Part shown: positions 31,941-40,651 of the stretch, in pieces
How positions within the stretch are numbered: the first letter of the stretch is position 1
Layout of the letters: the number at the start of each line of letters is the position of its first letter
DNA from: Curtobacterium sp. MR_MD2014
GTDB lineage: Bacteria; Actinomycetota; Actinomycetes; Actinomycetales; Microbacteriaceae
NCBI RefSeq assembly: GCF_000772085.1
Contig: NZ_CP009755.1
Span: 1,674,001-1,738,000, forward strand
Length of the DNA stretch: 64,000 nt
Reading direction: 5' to 3'
The notes under the pieces: model-generated
The model's input: the letters and a program-made list of their open reading frames with translations, nothing else
The model's database searches: none
Told to the model about the DNA's origin: nothing
Translations under genes and position numbers: made by a program

Positions 31941-33065
31941 GTGGTGCAACTGATCGGCAACGGTGGAGAACGCTTCGACGACGTCCGGGAGATCGCGGTG
32001 CTCCGCGGCGGTGGCCTGGGGGACCTGCTCTTCGCGGTCCCCGCGATCGAGGCGCTGCACGCCGCGTACCCCGACGCCCGCATCACGCTGCTCGGGAGCC
32101 CGCTGGCCCCGGCGGTCCTGCGCGGACGGACCGACGCGGTGCACGCGTTCGAGGAACTCCCGGTGTCGCCCGGGGTGCGCGACGCCGGGGAGGGTGCGCC
32201 GGCGCTGCACGACTTCGAGTCGCGGCTCCGCGGCCGGTTCGACCTCGCCGTCCAGCTGCACGGCGGCGGTCGGAACTCGAACCCGTTCCTGCTGCGCCTC
32301 GCCGCACTGCACACCGTCGGCACCGCGACCGAGGACGCCGAGGTCCTGGAGCGGTGGGTCCGCTACGTCTACTACCAGCACGAGGTGCTCCGCGGGCTCG
32401 AGGTCGTCTCGCTCGCCGGTGCCGCCCCGGTCACCCTGGACCCGCGCGTGCACGTGAGCGCCGAGGAGCGCCGTGCCGTGCGCGACCGCCTCGGCGTCGC
32501 CGGCCACCTGGTGGCCGTGCACCCCGGCGCGACGGACCCGCGGCGCCGGTGGAGCCCCGAGCGGTTCGCAGCCGTGGTGTCCGCGCGGCTCGACGCCGGC
32601 GACGACGTCGTGCTCGTCGGCGACGCGACGGACGTGCCGGCGGCGCAGGCCATCCGCGGTGCCGTGCCGGTGGCCCTGCACGACCGTCTCCACGACCTGA
32701 CCGACGCCCTGCCGCTCGCGGAGCTCCCCGCGGTGCTCGCGGCCGCTGACGTCATGGTCGGCGACGACTCCGGCCCGCGGCACCTCGCCGTCGCGGTCGG
32801 CACCCCCACGGTCGGCGTGTTCTGGTTCGGCAACGTGGTGAACGCGGGCCCGATCGACCGCGGACGGCACCGGGTGCACATGTCCTTCGTCACGCGCTGC
32901 CCGGTGTGCGGCATCGACGTGACCCAGGTCGGGTGGACCGCGGAGCGCTGCGAGCACGACCCGTCGTACGTCGACGAGGTGCAGCCCGAGGCCGTGCTCA
33001 CCGACGTCGAGGACCTCCTCGCGACCGTGCGACCCCGGGAGCGAACGGCCGCACCGGTCGTCTGA
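31941..33065 (+). CDS. GT9 glycosyltransferase, heptosyltransferase-like (1 of 3)
   Basis: A 374-residue GT-B enzyme of family 9 (ADP-heptose transferases). The N-domain starts REIAVLRGGGLGDLLFAVPA; the C-domain has VAVHPGATDPRRRWSPERFA and the donor-site MVGDDSGPRHLAVAVGTPTV. The family-specific CPVCGIDVTQVGWTAERCEH near the end holds cysteines typical of this subgroup. Start: GTG at 31941 or the adjacent GTG at 31944; TAGACG at 31932-31937 would place a leaderless start at 31944. It is divergent from the aldehyde dehydrogenase operon and is the only plus-strand gene between 28 and 40 kb. Confidence 0.88.
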   Translation: MVQLIGNGGERFDDVREIAVLRGGGLGDLLFAVPAIEALHAAYPDARITLLGSPLAPAVLRGRTDAVHAFEELPVSPGVRDAGEGAPALHDFESRLRGRFDLAVQLHGGGRNSNPFLLRLAALHTVGTATEDAEVLERWVRYVYYQHEVLRGLEVVSLAGAAPVTLDPRVHVSAEERRAVRDRLGVAGHLVAVHPGATDPRRRWSPERFAAVVSARLDAGDDVVLVGDATDVPAAQAIRGAVPVALHDRLHDLTDALPLAELPAVLAAADVMVGDDSGPRHLAVAVGTPTVGVFWFGNVVNAGPIDRGRHRVHMSFVTRCPVCGIDVTQVGWTAERCEHDPSYVDEVQPEAVLTDVEDLLATVRPRERTAAPVV

Positions 33066-33118
33066 GCCGGCGCAGGTGTGCACCCGGACGCCGGCTCCGA
33101 CCCCGTCGGGAACCGAGC

Positions 33119-33206
33119 GATCGGGCGGGACGTGCCACGCGCACTGCGCCGAGCGGGCGCGATCCGTCGCCGGGCGGTGCCGAGCGTGACGGATCGGGCC
33201 CGCTCG
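33119..33206 (+). repeat. 88-bp intergenic element, copy C
   Basis: Aligns ungapped with copies A, B and D. CCGAGCGGGC at 33149-33158, GATCCGTCGC at 33161-33170 and GCCCGCTCG at 33198-33206. Same orientation as the other copies. Confidence 0.7.
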
Positions 33207-33259
33207 ACAGGGCGGGAGCGAGCGGACGGGATCGAGTCCGGGCCGACGGGGACGACCCC

Positions 33260-33347
33260 GACCGGGCAGGACACGCCGCAAGCGTGCCGTCGTGCGGGCG
33301 GAATCGGTCGGCTCGCGCTGCCGAGCGTGACAGATCTGGCCCGCTCG
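33260..33347 (+). repeat. 88-bp intergenic element, copy D
   Basis: GGGCAGGACACGCC at 33264-33277 and terminal GTGACAGATCTGGCCCGCTC. The inner arm is TCGTGCGGGC (33290-33299), two changes from the other copies, which weakens the stem. Confidence 0.7.
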
Positions 33348-33390
33348 GCGGACGGAGGCGACCGATGGAGCGGGCCGGGCCGGCCACGGA

Positions 33391-33436
33391 CGCGACGGGA
33401 GGCGCGGTACCGACCGGCACCGCGCCTCCCGTTGCG
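33391..33436. terminator. Hairpin terminator, GACGGGAGGC family
   Basis: CGCGACGGGAGGCGCGGT (33391-33408) pairs with ACCGCGCCTCCCGTTGCG (33419-33436) over 18 bp with one G-T pair and a 10-base loop. It lies 14 bases from the SDR stop codon, at the end of the minus-strand glycan operon. Confidence 0.75.
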
Positions 33437-33449
33437 TCGTCAGCGGGGC

Positions 33450-34154
33450 CTACGGCCAGCTGGGCTCCGTCGCGGGCATGATCGACAGCTCGCGGATCTC
33501 GCAGCCGGCCGGCTGCGACAGCGCGAACAGGATCGAGTTCGCCACGTACTCCGGCTCGATGAGCTGCGCGTCCGGGCCCGGCTTGTACTGCTCGGTCCGG
33601 CCCTCGAAGAACGCGGTGCGCATGCCGGCGGGGATGATGTTCGTCACACCGATGCGCCCGGCGGTCTCGGCGGCCAGCGCCTGCGAGAAGCCGCGCACGC
33701 CGAACTTCGACGCCGAGTAGGCCGTGCCGTCGCCGACGCCCTTGAGCGCGAGCGACGACGAGATCGTCACGACGCGGCCGTGCGTCGCCTCGAGGGCGGG
33801 CAGCGCGGCGCGCACCACGGCGGCGGTGCCGAGCAGGTTGACCCCGACGATGCGCTCCCAGTCGCCCGACGAGATGCCGCCGATCGGCGCCGGCTTGTCG
33901 ATGCCCGCGGCGGTGACGACGGCGTCGAGTCCGCCGTGGCGCTCCGCGGCCTCGCGGACGGCGCGCTCGGTCGCCTCGGTGTCCGTGACGTCCACGGCGA
34001 CGGCGTCGGTGCCCTCCGGGACGCCGTCGACGCGCAGGTCGAGGACGATGGGGGTGCCGCCGGCCTCGACGACCGCGGCGACGACGGCCGCGCCGAGACC
34101 GGAGGCGCCGCCGGTGACGAGGACGCGACCGATGGGGGTGGTGGGGACGGGCAT
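33450..34154 (-). CDS. Short-chain dehydrogenase/reductase (classical SDR)
   Basis: A 234-residue NAD(P)-dependent oxidoreductase. Cofactor motif TGGASGLGAAVV is near the N-terminus (~residues 14-25), NAAG-equivalent VTAAGID at ~85-91, active-site Ser in VVTISSSLALKGV and Tyr/Lys in AYSASKFGVRG. Length is that of classical SDRs; it is too short and lacks the extended-SDR layout of HldD, so it is not the missing epimerase. ATG at 34154 with AAGGAAG upstream. It follows hldE copy 2 with a 137-bp gap that contains a hairpin. Substrate unknown; a sugar or sugar-nucleotide is suggested by context only. Confidence 0.88.
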   Translation of the reverse strand: MPVPTTPIGRVLVTGGASGLGAAVVAAVVEAGGTPIVLDLRVDGVPEGTDAVAVDVTDTEATERAVREAAERHGGLDAVVTAAGIDKPAPIGGISSGDWERIVGVNLLGTAAVVRAALPALEATHGRVVTISSSLALKGVGDGTAYSASKFGVRGFSQALAAETAGRIGVTNIIPAGMRTAFFEGRTEQYKPGPDAQLIEPEYVANSILFALSQPAGCEIRELSIMPATEPSWP

Positions 34155-34226
34155 GGACTTCCTTCCGGGAGTGGCGTGGTGCCGGTCCGTCGGCGGTGCC
34201 GACGGGACGTGTGTGGTGACCGGTGA

Positions 34227-34270
34227 CGGACGGGAGGCCCGTGGCGGCGGTGCGCCGTGCCTCCCGTCCG
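34227..34270. terminator. Hairpin between hldE copy 2 and the SDR gene
   Basis: CGGACGGGAGGC (34227-34238) pairs with GCCTCCCGTCCG (34259-34270), 12-bp stem and 20-base loop. Same family as the hairpins at 8121-8168 and 33391-33436. It probably ends or attenuates the upstream operon. Confidence 0.65.
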
Positions 34271-34291
34271 ACGTGTGGTCGGGGTGGGTCC

Positions 34292-35743
34292 TCAGCCGAC
34301 CGCGGCGAGTGCCGCGGCGAGCCGCGTGGTGGACCGACCGGGGTGGAACGGGACGGTGACGACCCGACCGCCCCACTCGGCGAGCGTCGCCGCCTCGGGG
34401 AGCTCGCTCGCGGCGTAGTCGCCGCCCTTCGCCCAGACGTCCGGGCGGAAGCGGCGGAGGGCCTCGTCCGGGGTGTGCTCGTCGAAGACGACCACGGCGT
34501 CGACGCAGTCGAGCGCGAGCAGCAGCTCGACCCGGTCGTCCTGCGTCATGATCGGGCGCTCCGGCCCCTTGAGGGCGCGCACCGAGTCGTCCGAGTTGAG
34601 GCAGACCACCAGGCAGTCGCCGAGCGCCCGCGCTGCGGAGAGCGTGCGGGCGTGCCCGGCGTGGAGCAGGTCAAAGCAGCCGCCGGTGGCGACGACGGTC
34701 CCGCCGGCGCTGCGGACGTCGTGCACGACGCGCAGCGCGTCGCGGTCCACGCCGGGGACGGGCACCGGGGCCGGGCCGTCGTCGGCGAACAGCGCGGTCA
34801 CGCCGCCGGCCGCGAGGTACTCCGAGGCAGCGAGCACGCCCGCGGCGACGGCCTCCGCGACGTCAGCACCCTCGGCGAGGGCGATGGCGACGCCCGCGGC
34901 GAGGCGGTCACCGGCGCCGCACGGGTCGCCGGCGGTGACCGACGGGGCCGGGACGAACCGGCTGTCCAGCGCGGCCGGCCGGGTGCCGTCCCCGCTGCGG
35001 CGCGACGCGACGAGGGCGCCGCGGTCGCCCATCGTGACGGCGACGGCGTCGACGTCCCAGGTCCGGACGAGCTCGGCCGCGGCGTCCGTGGCGAAGGGCA
35101 CGCCCTCGCCGGACAGGTCGGTGAACCGCCGGGCCTCGCTGGTGTTCGGGGTCACGACCGCGGTGCCCGCGACGGGGGAGGCACCCTTCGGGTGCGGGTC
35201 CCAGACCACGGGCGTCGTGCGGGCCGCGGCGGCGAGGGCGGTACGGAGCCCGTCGGCGGCCGCGACGCCACGGCCGTAGTCGGCGACGACGATCGCGTCG
35301 GCGCCCTCGAGCGCCGCGGTCATCTCGGCGGTCGTGCCGGGGACGGGCGGGGTGGCGCACCCCTCGTCGATGCGGACGAGCGCGTGGTCGACCACGCGGA
35401 CGCGGGTCTTCACCGGGGTCGGCGCACCGGACGGACCGGCGACGACGTGCACGTCGGGCAGCAGGGCGCGGATCTCGTCGGCACGATCGTCGTCGCTCAG
35501 CACGGTGACGAGCGTCACGTCGTGGCCGTCGCGTACGAGCATCGAGGCGACCAGGCCGGCGCCACCGGCACGACGGTCGTCGGTCCGGACGTCGACGACC
35601 GGGACGGGGGCGTCCGGGCTGAGCCGTTCGCTCGTGCCCGAGACGTCGACGTCGAGCAGGGTGTCGCCGACGACGACGATGCGACGCCGGGTGCCGTCGC
35701 CGGAGCCCGGCGTCGCGCTGGCGGTGCGCTCCGTGCCGCTCAC
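34292..35743 (-). CDS. hldE: Bifunctional heptose kinase / adenylyltransferase (HldE type), copy 2
   Basis: A 483-residue paralogue of the protein at 28816-30369. Kinase domain (~20-320): RIVVVGDTLLDVDVSGTSER, RRAGGAGLVASMLV, and catalytic PCGAGDR at ~275-280. Nucleotidyltransferase domain (~345-483): VVATGGCFDLLHAGHARTL with HAGH at 361-364, KGPERPIMTQDDR, and VWAKGGDY. Both active sites look intact. GTG at 35743 overlaps the gmhA stop codon (GTGA), which ties it to GmhA and makes it the better candidate for the ADP-heptose pathway enzyme of the two. Substrate identity is inferred from homology and neighbours. Confidence 0.88.
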   Translation of the reverse strand: MSGTERTASATPGSGDGTRRRIVVVGDTLLDVDVSGTSERLSPDAPVPVVDVRTDDRRAGGAGLVASMLVRDGHDVTLVTVLSDDDRADEIRALLPDVHVVAGPSGAPTPVKTRVRVVDHALVRIDEGCATPPVPGTTAEMTAALEGADAIVVADYGRGVAAADGLRTALAAAARTTPVVWDPHPKGASPVAGTAVVTPNTSEARRFTDLSGEGVPFATDAAAELVRTWDVDAVAVTMGDRGALVASRRSGDGTRPAALDSRFVPAPSVTAGDPCGAGDRLAAGVAIALAEGADVAEAVAAGVLAASEYLAAGGVTALFADDGPAPVPVPGVDRDALRVVHDVRSAGGTVVATGGCFDLLHAGHARTLSAARALGDCLVVCLNSDDSVRALKGPERPIMTQDDRVELLLALDCVDAVVVFDEHTPDEALRRFRPDVWAKGGDYAASELPEAATLAEWGGRVVTVPFHPGRSTTRLAAALAAVG

Positions 35744-36366
35744 CGGCGGCCGCCGCGGCGGAGGGCCGGCTCCATCGCACGGCAGAGGGCGTGCACGAGG
35801 ACGAGCTGCGCCTCCTGCACGTTGGCCGAGGGGCCCTCGATGCGGATCGCGTCGTCGACCGCGTCGGCGAGCGGGTTCGGCCCGGGGCCGGTCATCGCGA
35901 TCGAGCGTGCACCGACGGCCCGAGCGGCCTCGGCCGCGCGGAGCAGGTTCGGGCTCTTGCCGCTCGTGCTCAGCAGCACGACGACGTCACCGGCGCGCGC
36001 GTGCGCCGTCACCTGGCGGGCGAAGACCTGGTCGTAGCCGTAGTCGTTCCCGATCGCGGTGACGGCGGAGCTCTCGGCGTGCAGGGAGATCGCCGAGTAC
36101 GCCGGACGGTCCCCGTCGAAGCGGCCGGTCAGCTCGGAGGTGAGGTGCTGGGCCTCCGCCGCCGAGCCGCCGTTGCCCGCGGCGAGCAGCCGACGGCCGG
36201 CGACGAGCCGTGCGGCGATGTCGTCCGCCCACGCCGCGATGTGGTCCTTGTGGTCGACGAGCGAGGCGATCACGGGCACCGAGGCGGCGATGTGGTCGAC
36301 GACGGTCCGGACGCTGGCGCTCTCGGTCTCCGGCTCACGCGTGCCGGTCTGCTGCTCGATGGTCAT
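35740..36366 (-). CDS. gmhA: Phosphoheptose isomerase (GmhA-type SIS protein)
   Basis: A 208-residue SIS-domain protein. [20 protein letters not shown] (~60-79) followed by [16 protein letters not shown] closely follows the GmhA pattern; Glu78 corresponds to the catalytic glutamate and His192 ([11 protein letters not shown]) to the catalytic histidine. [16 protein letters not shown] is the phosphosugar-binding loop. GmhA converts sedoheptulose 7-phosphate to D-glycero-manno-heptose 7-phosphate, the entry step to nucleotide-heptoses. ATG at 36366 overlaps the GT4 stop; its own stop overlaps the hldE start. Could also be another SIS isomerase, but context favours GmhA. Confidence 0.87.
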   Translation of the reverse strand: MTIEQQTGTREPETESASVRTVVDHIAASVPVIASLVDHKDHIAAWADDIAARLVAGRRLLAAGNGGSAAEAQHLTSELTGRFDGDRPAYSAISLHAESSAVTAIGNDYGYDQVFARQVTAHARAGDVVVLLSTSGKSPNLLRAAEAARAVGARSIAMTGPGPNPLADAVDDAIRIEGPSANVQEAQLVLVHALCRAMEPALRRGGRR

Positions 36367-37769
36367 CGTGCGGTCCTCTCCGTCGGGTGCGGCAGCACCG
36401 CGGGCGTCGGGCGGGCGGTCCGTCCGGCGCGTCCGGGACGGGCGCCCGGGATGGTCGTGGCGGGGGTGATCCCGACGGGGTCGTTCGACACGGGTGCCGT
36501 GTCGGTCCCGGTGGCCGCGACGGCGGGCGTGGCGAGGCCGTTCGCGGCGCCGGCGACGAGGCGCTCGTACACGCGCTCGCTCTCGGCGGCGACCTTGTGC
36601 CAGGTGTACCGGGACTCGGCGCGCTCGCGACCCGCGCGTCCGTACGCGTCGCGCCGCTCGCGGTCGTCGAGCAGCGCGCCCACGGCGGCGGCCACGGCCT
36701 CCTCGTCGCGGGGCGGGACGTGCAGGCCGGTGGCGTCCTCCACGACGGTGTCGATGAGTCCGCCGACGCTCGACGCGACGACGGGACGACCGCACGCCAT
36801 GGCCTCGAGCGGCACGATGCCGAAGGGCTCGTACCAGGGGGCGCACACGACGACGTCGGCGCTGCGGTAGACGGCGGGCATGTCGTGCTGCCCGAGCTGG
36901 CCGCGGAAGCTCACGTGCTCGCGCACCCCGAGCGACCGGGCCAGGGCGTCGAGGCGCTGGTACTCCGGGTCGTCGGCGAGGTCGGCTCCGGCCGTGCCGG
37001 CTCCGCCGACCACCACGAGCTCGGCCTCGCGGCCCTCGTCGAGCAGCTTCGCGAGCGCGGCGATGGTCGTGCCGACACCCTTCCGGCGCACCAGGCGCGA
37101 CGCGGTGAGCACCCGGAAGGGGCGCCCACGCTCCTCGACGGGGCCGTCCGGCCGGAAGAGCTCGGTGTCCACACCGCACGGCACCACGGAGATGGCGTGC
37201 AGCGGCACGCCGAGGGTCTTGAGCTCGAAGGCCTCGTCGGAGCACGTCGCGACGACCTGGTCGACGCTCCGGCCCACGGCGGGCTCGATCCACTCGCGCT
37301 CCGCGGGACTCGTGTCGGCGGTGCCCTGGTGGCGACGCTTCACGACGCCCAGCGCGTGGAAGGTCTGCACGACCGGGATCCGGACGCCACCGGTGCGGGC
37401 GTGGACCTGCTTGACGGCCTCGAGCGCGGCGTACCCGGACATCCAGAAGTGCCCGTGCACCACGTCGGGGCGGTCGACGAACCACTCCGCCGCGAGCACC
37501 GAGGCGAACGTGTCCATGAACGGGAACAGGTCGTCCTTCGGGACGTGGCGGGCGGGCCCGGCGTCGACCTGCACGACCTCGACGCCCGGGCGCAGCAGCA
37601 CGCGGACGGGCTGGTCGGCGTCGTCGCGCCGCGTGTACACGGTCACCTGGTGGCCGCGGTCCGCGAGGGCCGCGGACAGCTCGGCGACGTGCACGTTCTG
37701 TCCACCGGCGTCGACTCCGCCGAGCACCGCGAGCGGGCTCGCGTGCTCGGACACCATCGCGATCTTCAT
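36363..37769 (-). CDS. Family 4 glycosyltransferase
   Basis: A 468-residue GT-B glycosyltransferase. It begins [20 protein letters not shown] and [20 protein letters not shown], the glycine-rich acceptor-domain opening of MshA/sucrose-synthase-like GT4 enzymes. The donor domain has [20 protein letters not shown] and [20 protein letters not shown] with the E-x7-E pair. The last ~50 residues are a proline/arginine-rich tail. ATG at 37769 (after GGAG) overlaps the stop codon of the preceding glycosyltransferase. It likely adds a sugar to a surface glycan made with the heptose products; the true donor is not known. Confidence 0.9.
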   Translation of the reverse strand: MKIAMVSEHASPLAVLGGVDAGGQNVHVAELSAALADRGHQVTVYTRRDDADQPVRVLLRPGVEVVQVDAGPARHVPKDDLFPFMDTFASVLAAEWFVDRPDVVHGHFWMSGYAALEAVKQVHARTGGVRIPVVQTFHALGVVKRRHQGTADTSPAEREWIEPAVGRSVDQVVATCSDEAFELKTLGVPLHAISVVPCGVDTELFRPDGPVEERGRPFRVLTASRLVRRKGVGTTIAALAKLLDEGREAELVVVGGAGTAGADLADDPEYQRLDALARSLGVREHVSFRGQLGQHDMPAVYRSADVVVCAPWYEPFGIVPLEAMACGRPVVASSVGGLIDTVVEDATGLHVPPRDEEAVAAAVGALLDDRERRDAYGRAGRERAESRYTWHKVAAESERVYERLVAGAANGLATPAVAATGTDTAPVSNDPVGITPATTIPGARPGRAGRTARPTPAVLPHPTERTAR

Positions 37770-38767
37770 CGGAGGCTCCCTTCCAGCGCGGCGTCCGCCG
37801 CGCGTCCGCGCCGCGCACCACGCGCGACGGCGTCGTCGAGGAGGTCGTCCCAGTCCGCCAGGTACCGGCCGAGCGCGTGCCGCTCGAGCGCGGCCTCTCG
37901 GGCGACGGCACCGCGGCGACGGGCCTCCTCGGGGTCCTCCAGGAGCGTCCTGGAGGCACGGACCAGCTCGTCGACGTCGGTCGCGATCGCGCCGGCCTCG
38001 GCGGGCACGGTCCGTGGTGCGTCGGTCGTCGCGAGCACGAGGACCGGCATCGCCATGTGCATCGACTCGATCAGCGACAGGCCGAGCGACGTCCAGCGGT
38101 TCGGGTGCACGTACGCGCGTCGTTGCGCGAGGGCTGCGTGCATGGGATCTGCAGGGACGTCACCGAGGGCGACCACGCGGTCGCCGAACCCGAGTTCAGG
38201 GAGCCGGTCGGTGCCCATGCCCCAGAGGTCGACGGGTGCGACCTCGGCGAAGCGGGGGAGCAGGTCCGTGCCGACCACACGGCCGCGGCGGACCGGTTCG
38301 TTGATGACGACACCGAAGCGCTCGAGTGCGCCGGTGTAGAGCGGGCCCGGGTCGACGACGCCGTGCTCGACCACCGTCGTGCGGGTCGTGCCGCAGTCCC
38401 ACATGAGGGCGTTCCAGTGCGTGACGTGCGCGATCACCAGGTCGTCGCGGTCGCGCATCGGGTGCAGGCTGCTCGGGACGTCGACGCGCGGGGCGTTGTG
38501 CTCGACGAAGACCACGGGGACCTCGCGGCCGCGGAGCAGGCGACGGGCCTCCTCGAGCTCCTCGGTGCGCTGCAGGACGACCACGTCGACCTCGGCGTCG
38601 GCGACGTCGGCCGGGTCGATCTCGATCGCGTTCGCCGGCCAGTCGCGGCCGCCCCGCCCGAGCCCCCAGCCGTCGCGGGCCGGTGTGGTGGGGATGAGGT
38701 ACTCGTGGGGGCCGCGGACGAAGGCGTCCATCCAGCCGCCGTGCACGTGCCACACGAGGATCCGCAT
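37766..38767 (-). CDS. Glycosyltransferase, GT-B fold (GT1/GT4-like)
   Basis: A 333-residue glycosyltransferase. It starts [20 protein letters not shown]; the middle has [20 protein letters not shown] and [20 protein letters not shown]; the donor domain contains [20 protein letters not shown], the family equivalent of the E-x7-E region, and a helical C-terminus. ATG at 38767 with an AGG-containing ribosome site is clear; upstream codons are low complexity. It heads the GT / GT4 / gmhA / hldE operon. Function in surface polysaccharide assembly is inferred from its neighbours. Confidence 0.82.
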   Translation of the reverse strand: MRILVWHVHGGWMDAFVRGPHEYLIPTTPARDGWGLGRGGRDWPANAIEIDPADVADAEVDVVVLQRTEELEEARRLLRGREVPVVFVEHNAPRVDVPSSLHPMRDRDDLVIAHVTHWNALMWDCGTTRTTVVEHGVVDPGPLYTGALERFGVVINEPVRRGRVVGTDLLPRFAEVAPVDLWGMGTDRLPELGFGDRVVALGDVPADPMHAALAQRRAYVHPNRWTSLGLSLIESMHMAMPVLVLATTDAPRTVPAEAGAIATDVDELVRASRTLLEDPEEARRRGAVAREAALERHALGRYLADWDDLLDDAVARGARRGRAADAALEGSLR

Positions 38768-38851
38768 GCAGGGCCTTTCGACGGTTCGGTGCCCCTCCGG
38801 ACAGCTGCCCCGCCGGCGCTCGCGCGCGCTGCGCGGGTGCCGGGAAGAGGA

Positions 38852-38900
38852 GCAGGAGGAGCAGTGGCGCACGCTACGGGAGCACTGCTGGTCCTCCTCG
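38852..38900 (-). terminator. Possible terminator hairpin after the GT9 gene at 38915
   Basis: Imperfect stem formed by GAGGAGCAGTG (38856-38866) and CACTGCTGGTCCTCCTC (38883-38899) around AGCAGTG/CACTGCT. It lies just downstream of the GT9 stop codon on the minus strand. Confidence 0.35.
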
Positions 38901-38914
38901 CAGCTTCTCCTGCT

Positions 38915-40042
38915 TCATCCGCTGAGCGCACTGCCGTCCGCGACGGCGCCGGACCCGGTGCCGCGCGCCAGCAGGCGTCCGTGTGCGTCGAGGACGTCCT
39001 GCACGCGCACTCCGGACAGGCACGGGTGGCCCGGGACCGGGCACTCCCGCGCACGGCTCAGGCGGCAGGCGGCGGTCCGGTCGCCGAGCAGTTCCACCTC
39101 GGGTGCGTACGGGGCCCACTTCACCGCCGGCACCACCGGCGAGAACAGGCTGACGATGCGCGCCCCCACCGCGGCGGCGAGGTGTGCCGGGCCGGTGTTG
39201 CCGACGACGACGACCTCGGCGCCGGCGAGGACCGCGGCGAGCTCGGCGGGCGACGTCCGACCGCCGAGGTCGACCGCGGTGTCGCCCGCGACGGCGGTCG
39301 TGAGCGCCCGCTCGCCGGGGCTGCCCGTGACGACCACGGGGACCCCGCGCTCGGCGTAGGCCGCGACGAGGGCACGGTGGTGCTCCTCCGGCCAGGAGCG
39401 CGCCGGGACGCTCGCGCCGGGGTGGACGACCACGTAGCGGTCCAGGGCGGCCACCTCGGGTGGTGCGACGGCGTCGATCCGCACCACGAGCCTCCCGTCG
39501 TCATCCGCCGGCAGGGCGAACCCGGCGGCCTCGGCGATGCGGAGGGCGCGCTCCGGCTCCGGGAGGTCCTCCGGCAGGTCCTCGCCCGGGCGGAGCCGCA
39601 CGTCGAGCAGCGACCCGGGGTGGTCGACCGACGCACCGGAGACCCGGGGCACCCCGGCCAGGCGGAGCAGCAGGGCGACCGGCAGGGGCGACTGGTGGAA
39701 CGAGGTGAGCACGACGGCCTCGTCGGGCTGTTCCTCGGTGACGAGCGCACGGAACTCGCCGAGCAGCGCGTCGTCGATCGGCCGCGCGGTCTCGGTCACC
39801 CAGGGCGCTGCCCAGACCCGCACCCGGTCGACCCCGGGCAGCAGGTCCGCGGCCGGGGAGCCTTGGGGGCCGCAGAGCATCGTGACGTGCGCGGCCCCCG
39901 CGGCGACGGCGCGCACGGCGGGGCCGGCCACCAGGACGTCGCCGAACGAGTCGAGCCGGACGACCAGGACGCGCGGACCGGTCCGCTCGTCGGCCGTGGT
40001 CGACTCCGCACCCTCGGGACCGCGCTGCTCGGCGCGGCTCAC
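38915..40042 (-). CDS. GT9 glycosyltransferase, heptosyltransferase-like (2 of 3)
   Basis: A 375-residue family 9 GT-B enzyme. After ~20 variable residues it reads RVLVVRLDSFGDVLVAGPAV, the family opening; the donor domain has YVVVHPGASVPARSWPEEHH and VVVVGNTGPAHLAAAVGARI, and the C-terminal SRARECPVPGHPCLSGV holds two cysteines typical of GT9. GTG at 40042 overlaps the gmhB stop codon, so the two are co-translated, which supports use of a heptose donor. By homology it would transfer heptose from ADP-heptose to a glycan acceptor. Confidence 0.88.
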   Translation of the reverse strand: MSRAEQRGPEGAESTTADERTGPRVLVVRLDSFGDVLVAGPAVRAVAAGAAHVTMLCGPQGSPAADLLPGVDRVRVWAAPWVTETARPIDDALLGEFRALVTEEQPDEAVVLTSFHQSPLPVALLLRLAGVPRVSGASVDHPGSLLDVRLRPGEDLPEDLPEPERALRIAEAAGFALPADDDGRLVVRIDAVAPPEVAALDRYVVVHPGASVPARSWPEEHHRALVAAYAERGVPVVVTGSPGERALTTAVAGDTAVDLGGRTSPAELAAVLAGAEVVVVGNTGPAHLAAAVGARIVSLFSPVVPAVKWAPYAPEVELLGDRTAACRLSRARECPVPGHPCLSGVRVQDVLDAHGRLLARGTGSGAVADGSALSG

Positions 40043-40590
40043 GCCCGGGCCGCCGGGACCCGGGCCAGCACGAGGGAGACGGCGTCGTCGAGGGAGCCGG
40101 CGACGGTCTCCGCCGCCTCGACCTCTTCGGCGCGCGTCCGCGGCGTCGGCACCAGCACGCCCTGCGCACCCGCCGCCGCCGCGGCACCGACGTCGGCGCC
40201 GATGTCCCCGACCACCACGATCTCGGACGGGTCGAGCCCGAGCCGTCGCGCGGCGTCGAGCACCATCCCCGGACGCGGCTTGCGGCACGCACACCCGTCG
40301 CCGGCGTCGTGCGGGCAGACGCACCAGACGTCGAACGGGCCGACCAGCTCGTCCACGCGGGCGTTCGTCGCGTCGACCTGCTCGCGGGTCGCCAGGCCCT
40401 TCGCGATCGCCGACTGGTTCGTCACGACCCCGACGCGCAGACCGGCGGTCCGGGCACGCTCGACCGCGCGGTGGGCGCCGGGCACGGGGACGACCTTGTG
40501 GGGGTCGGCGTTGTACGGGACGTCGATGACGAGGGTGTCGTCACGGTCGAAGAGCAGACCGCGGACGGCGCGGTCCTTCGCGAGAGCCAT
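40039..40590 (-). CDS. gmhB: Heptose-1,7-bisphosphate 7-phosphatase (GmhB, HAD-IIIA)
   Basis: A 183-residue HAD phosphatase. Motif I is LLFDRDDTL with Asp15/Asp17 (residues ~12-20), motif II VVTNQSAIAKG, motif III CRKPRPGM (Lys104) and motif IV VVVGDIGADVGAA. Between II and III is a zinc site C-x-H-x5-C-x-C (Cys92, His94, Cys100, Cys102), diagnostic of GmhB-type enzymes. It would remove the 7-phosphate between the two HldE steps. ATG at 40590 with AAGGAG upstream. It leads the gmhB/GT9 operon and is divergent from the GT9 gene at 40652. Confidence 0.9.
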   Translation of the reverse strand: MALAKDRAVRGLLFDRDDTLVIDVPYNADPHKVVPVPGAHRAVERARTAGLRVGVVTNQSAIAKGLATREQVDATNARVDELVGPFDVWCVCPHDAGDGCACRKPRPGMVLDAARRLGLDPSEIVVVGDIGADVGAAAAAGAQGVLVPTPRTRAEEVEAAETVAGSLDDAVSLVLARVPAARA

Positions 40591-40651
40591 GCTCCTTGGT
40601 ACCGTCCGCCGGCCGGGAACCGGCCCAGGCGCGGCCGGATACCGTCGGACC
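40591..40651. promoter_or_regulatory. Divergent promoter between gmhB and the third GT9 gene
   Basis: A 61-bp spacer. TACCGT at 40640-40645 lies six bases before the GTG at 40652, fitting a -10 box of a leaderless plus-strand transcript. GGTACC next to the gmhB ribosome site may be the minus-strand -10. Both assignments are by pattern only. Confidence 0.45.

Larger units (their letters stand above)
33066..33449. other. Convergent intergenic stretch with two 88-bp elements
   Basis: About 380 bases between the GT9 gene (+) and the SDR gene (-). Apart from copies C and D of the 88-bp element and a terminator hairpin, listed separately, I see no gene. Confidence 0.7.

Noticed and set aside
33450..34154. 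SDR gene as HldD (ADP-heptose epimerase)
   Set aside because: At 234 residues with classical TGGASGLG and YSASK motifs it is a short classical SDR; HldD is an extended SDR of over 300 residues.
37877..40651. Plus-strand frame that would extend the third GT9 gene upstream by more than 900 codons
   Set aside because: It lies antisense to three well supported genes (glycosyltransferase, GT9, gmhB), has no family features, and the GT9 fold starts right after the GTG at 40652.
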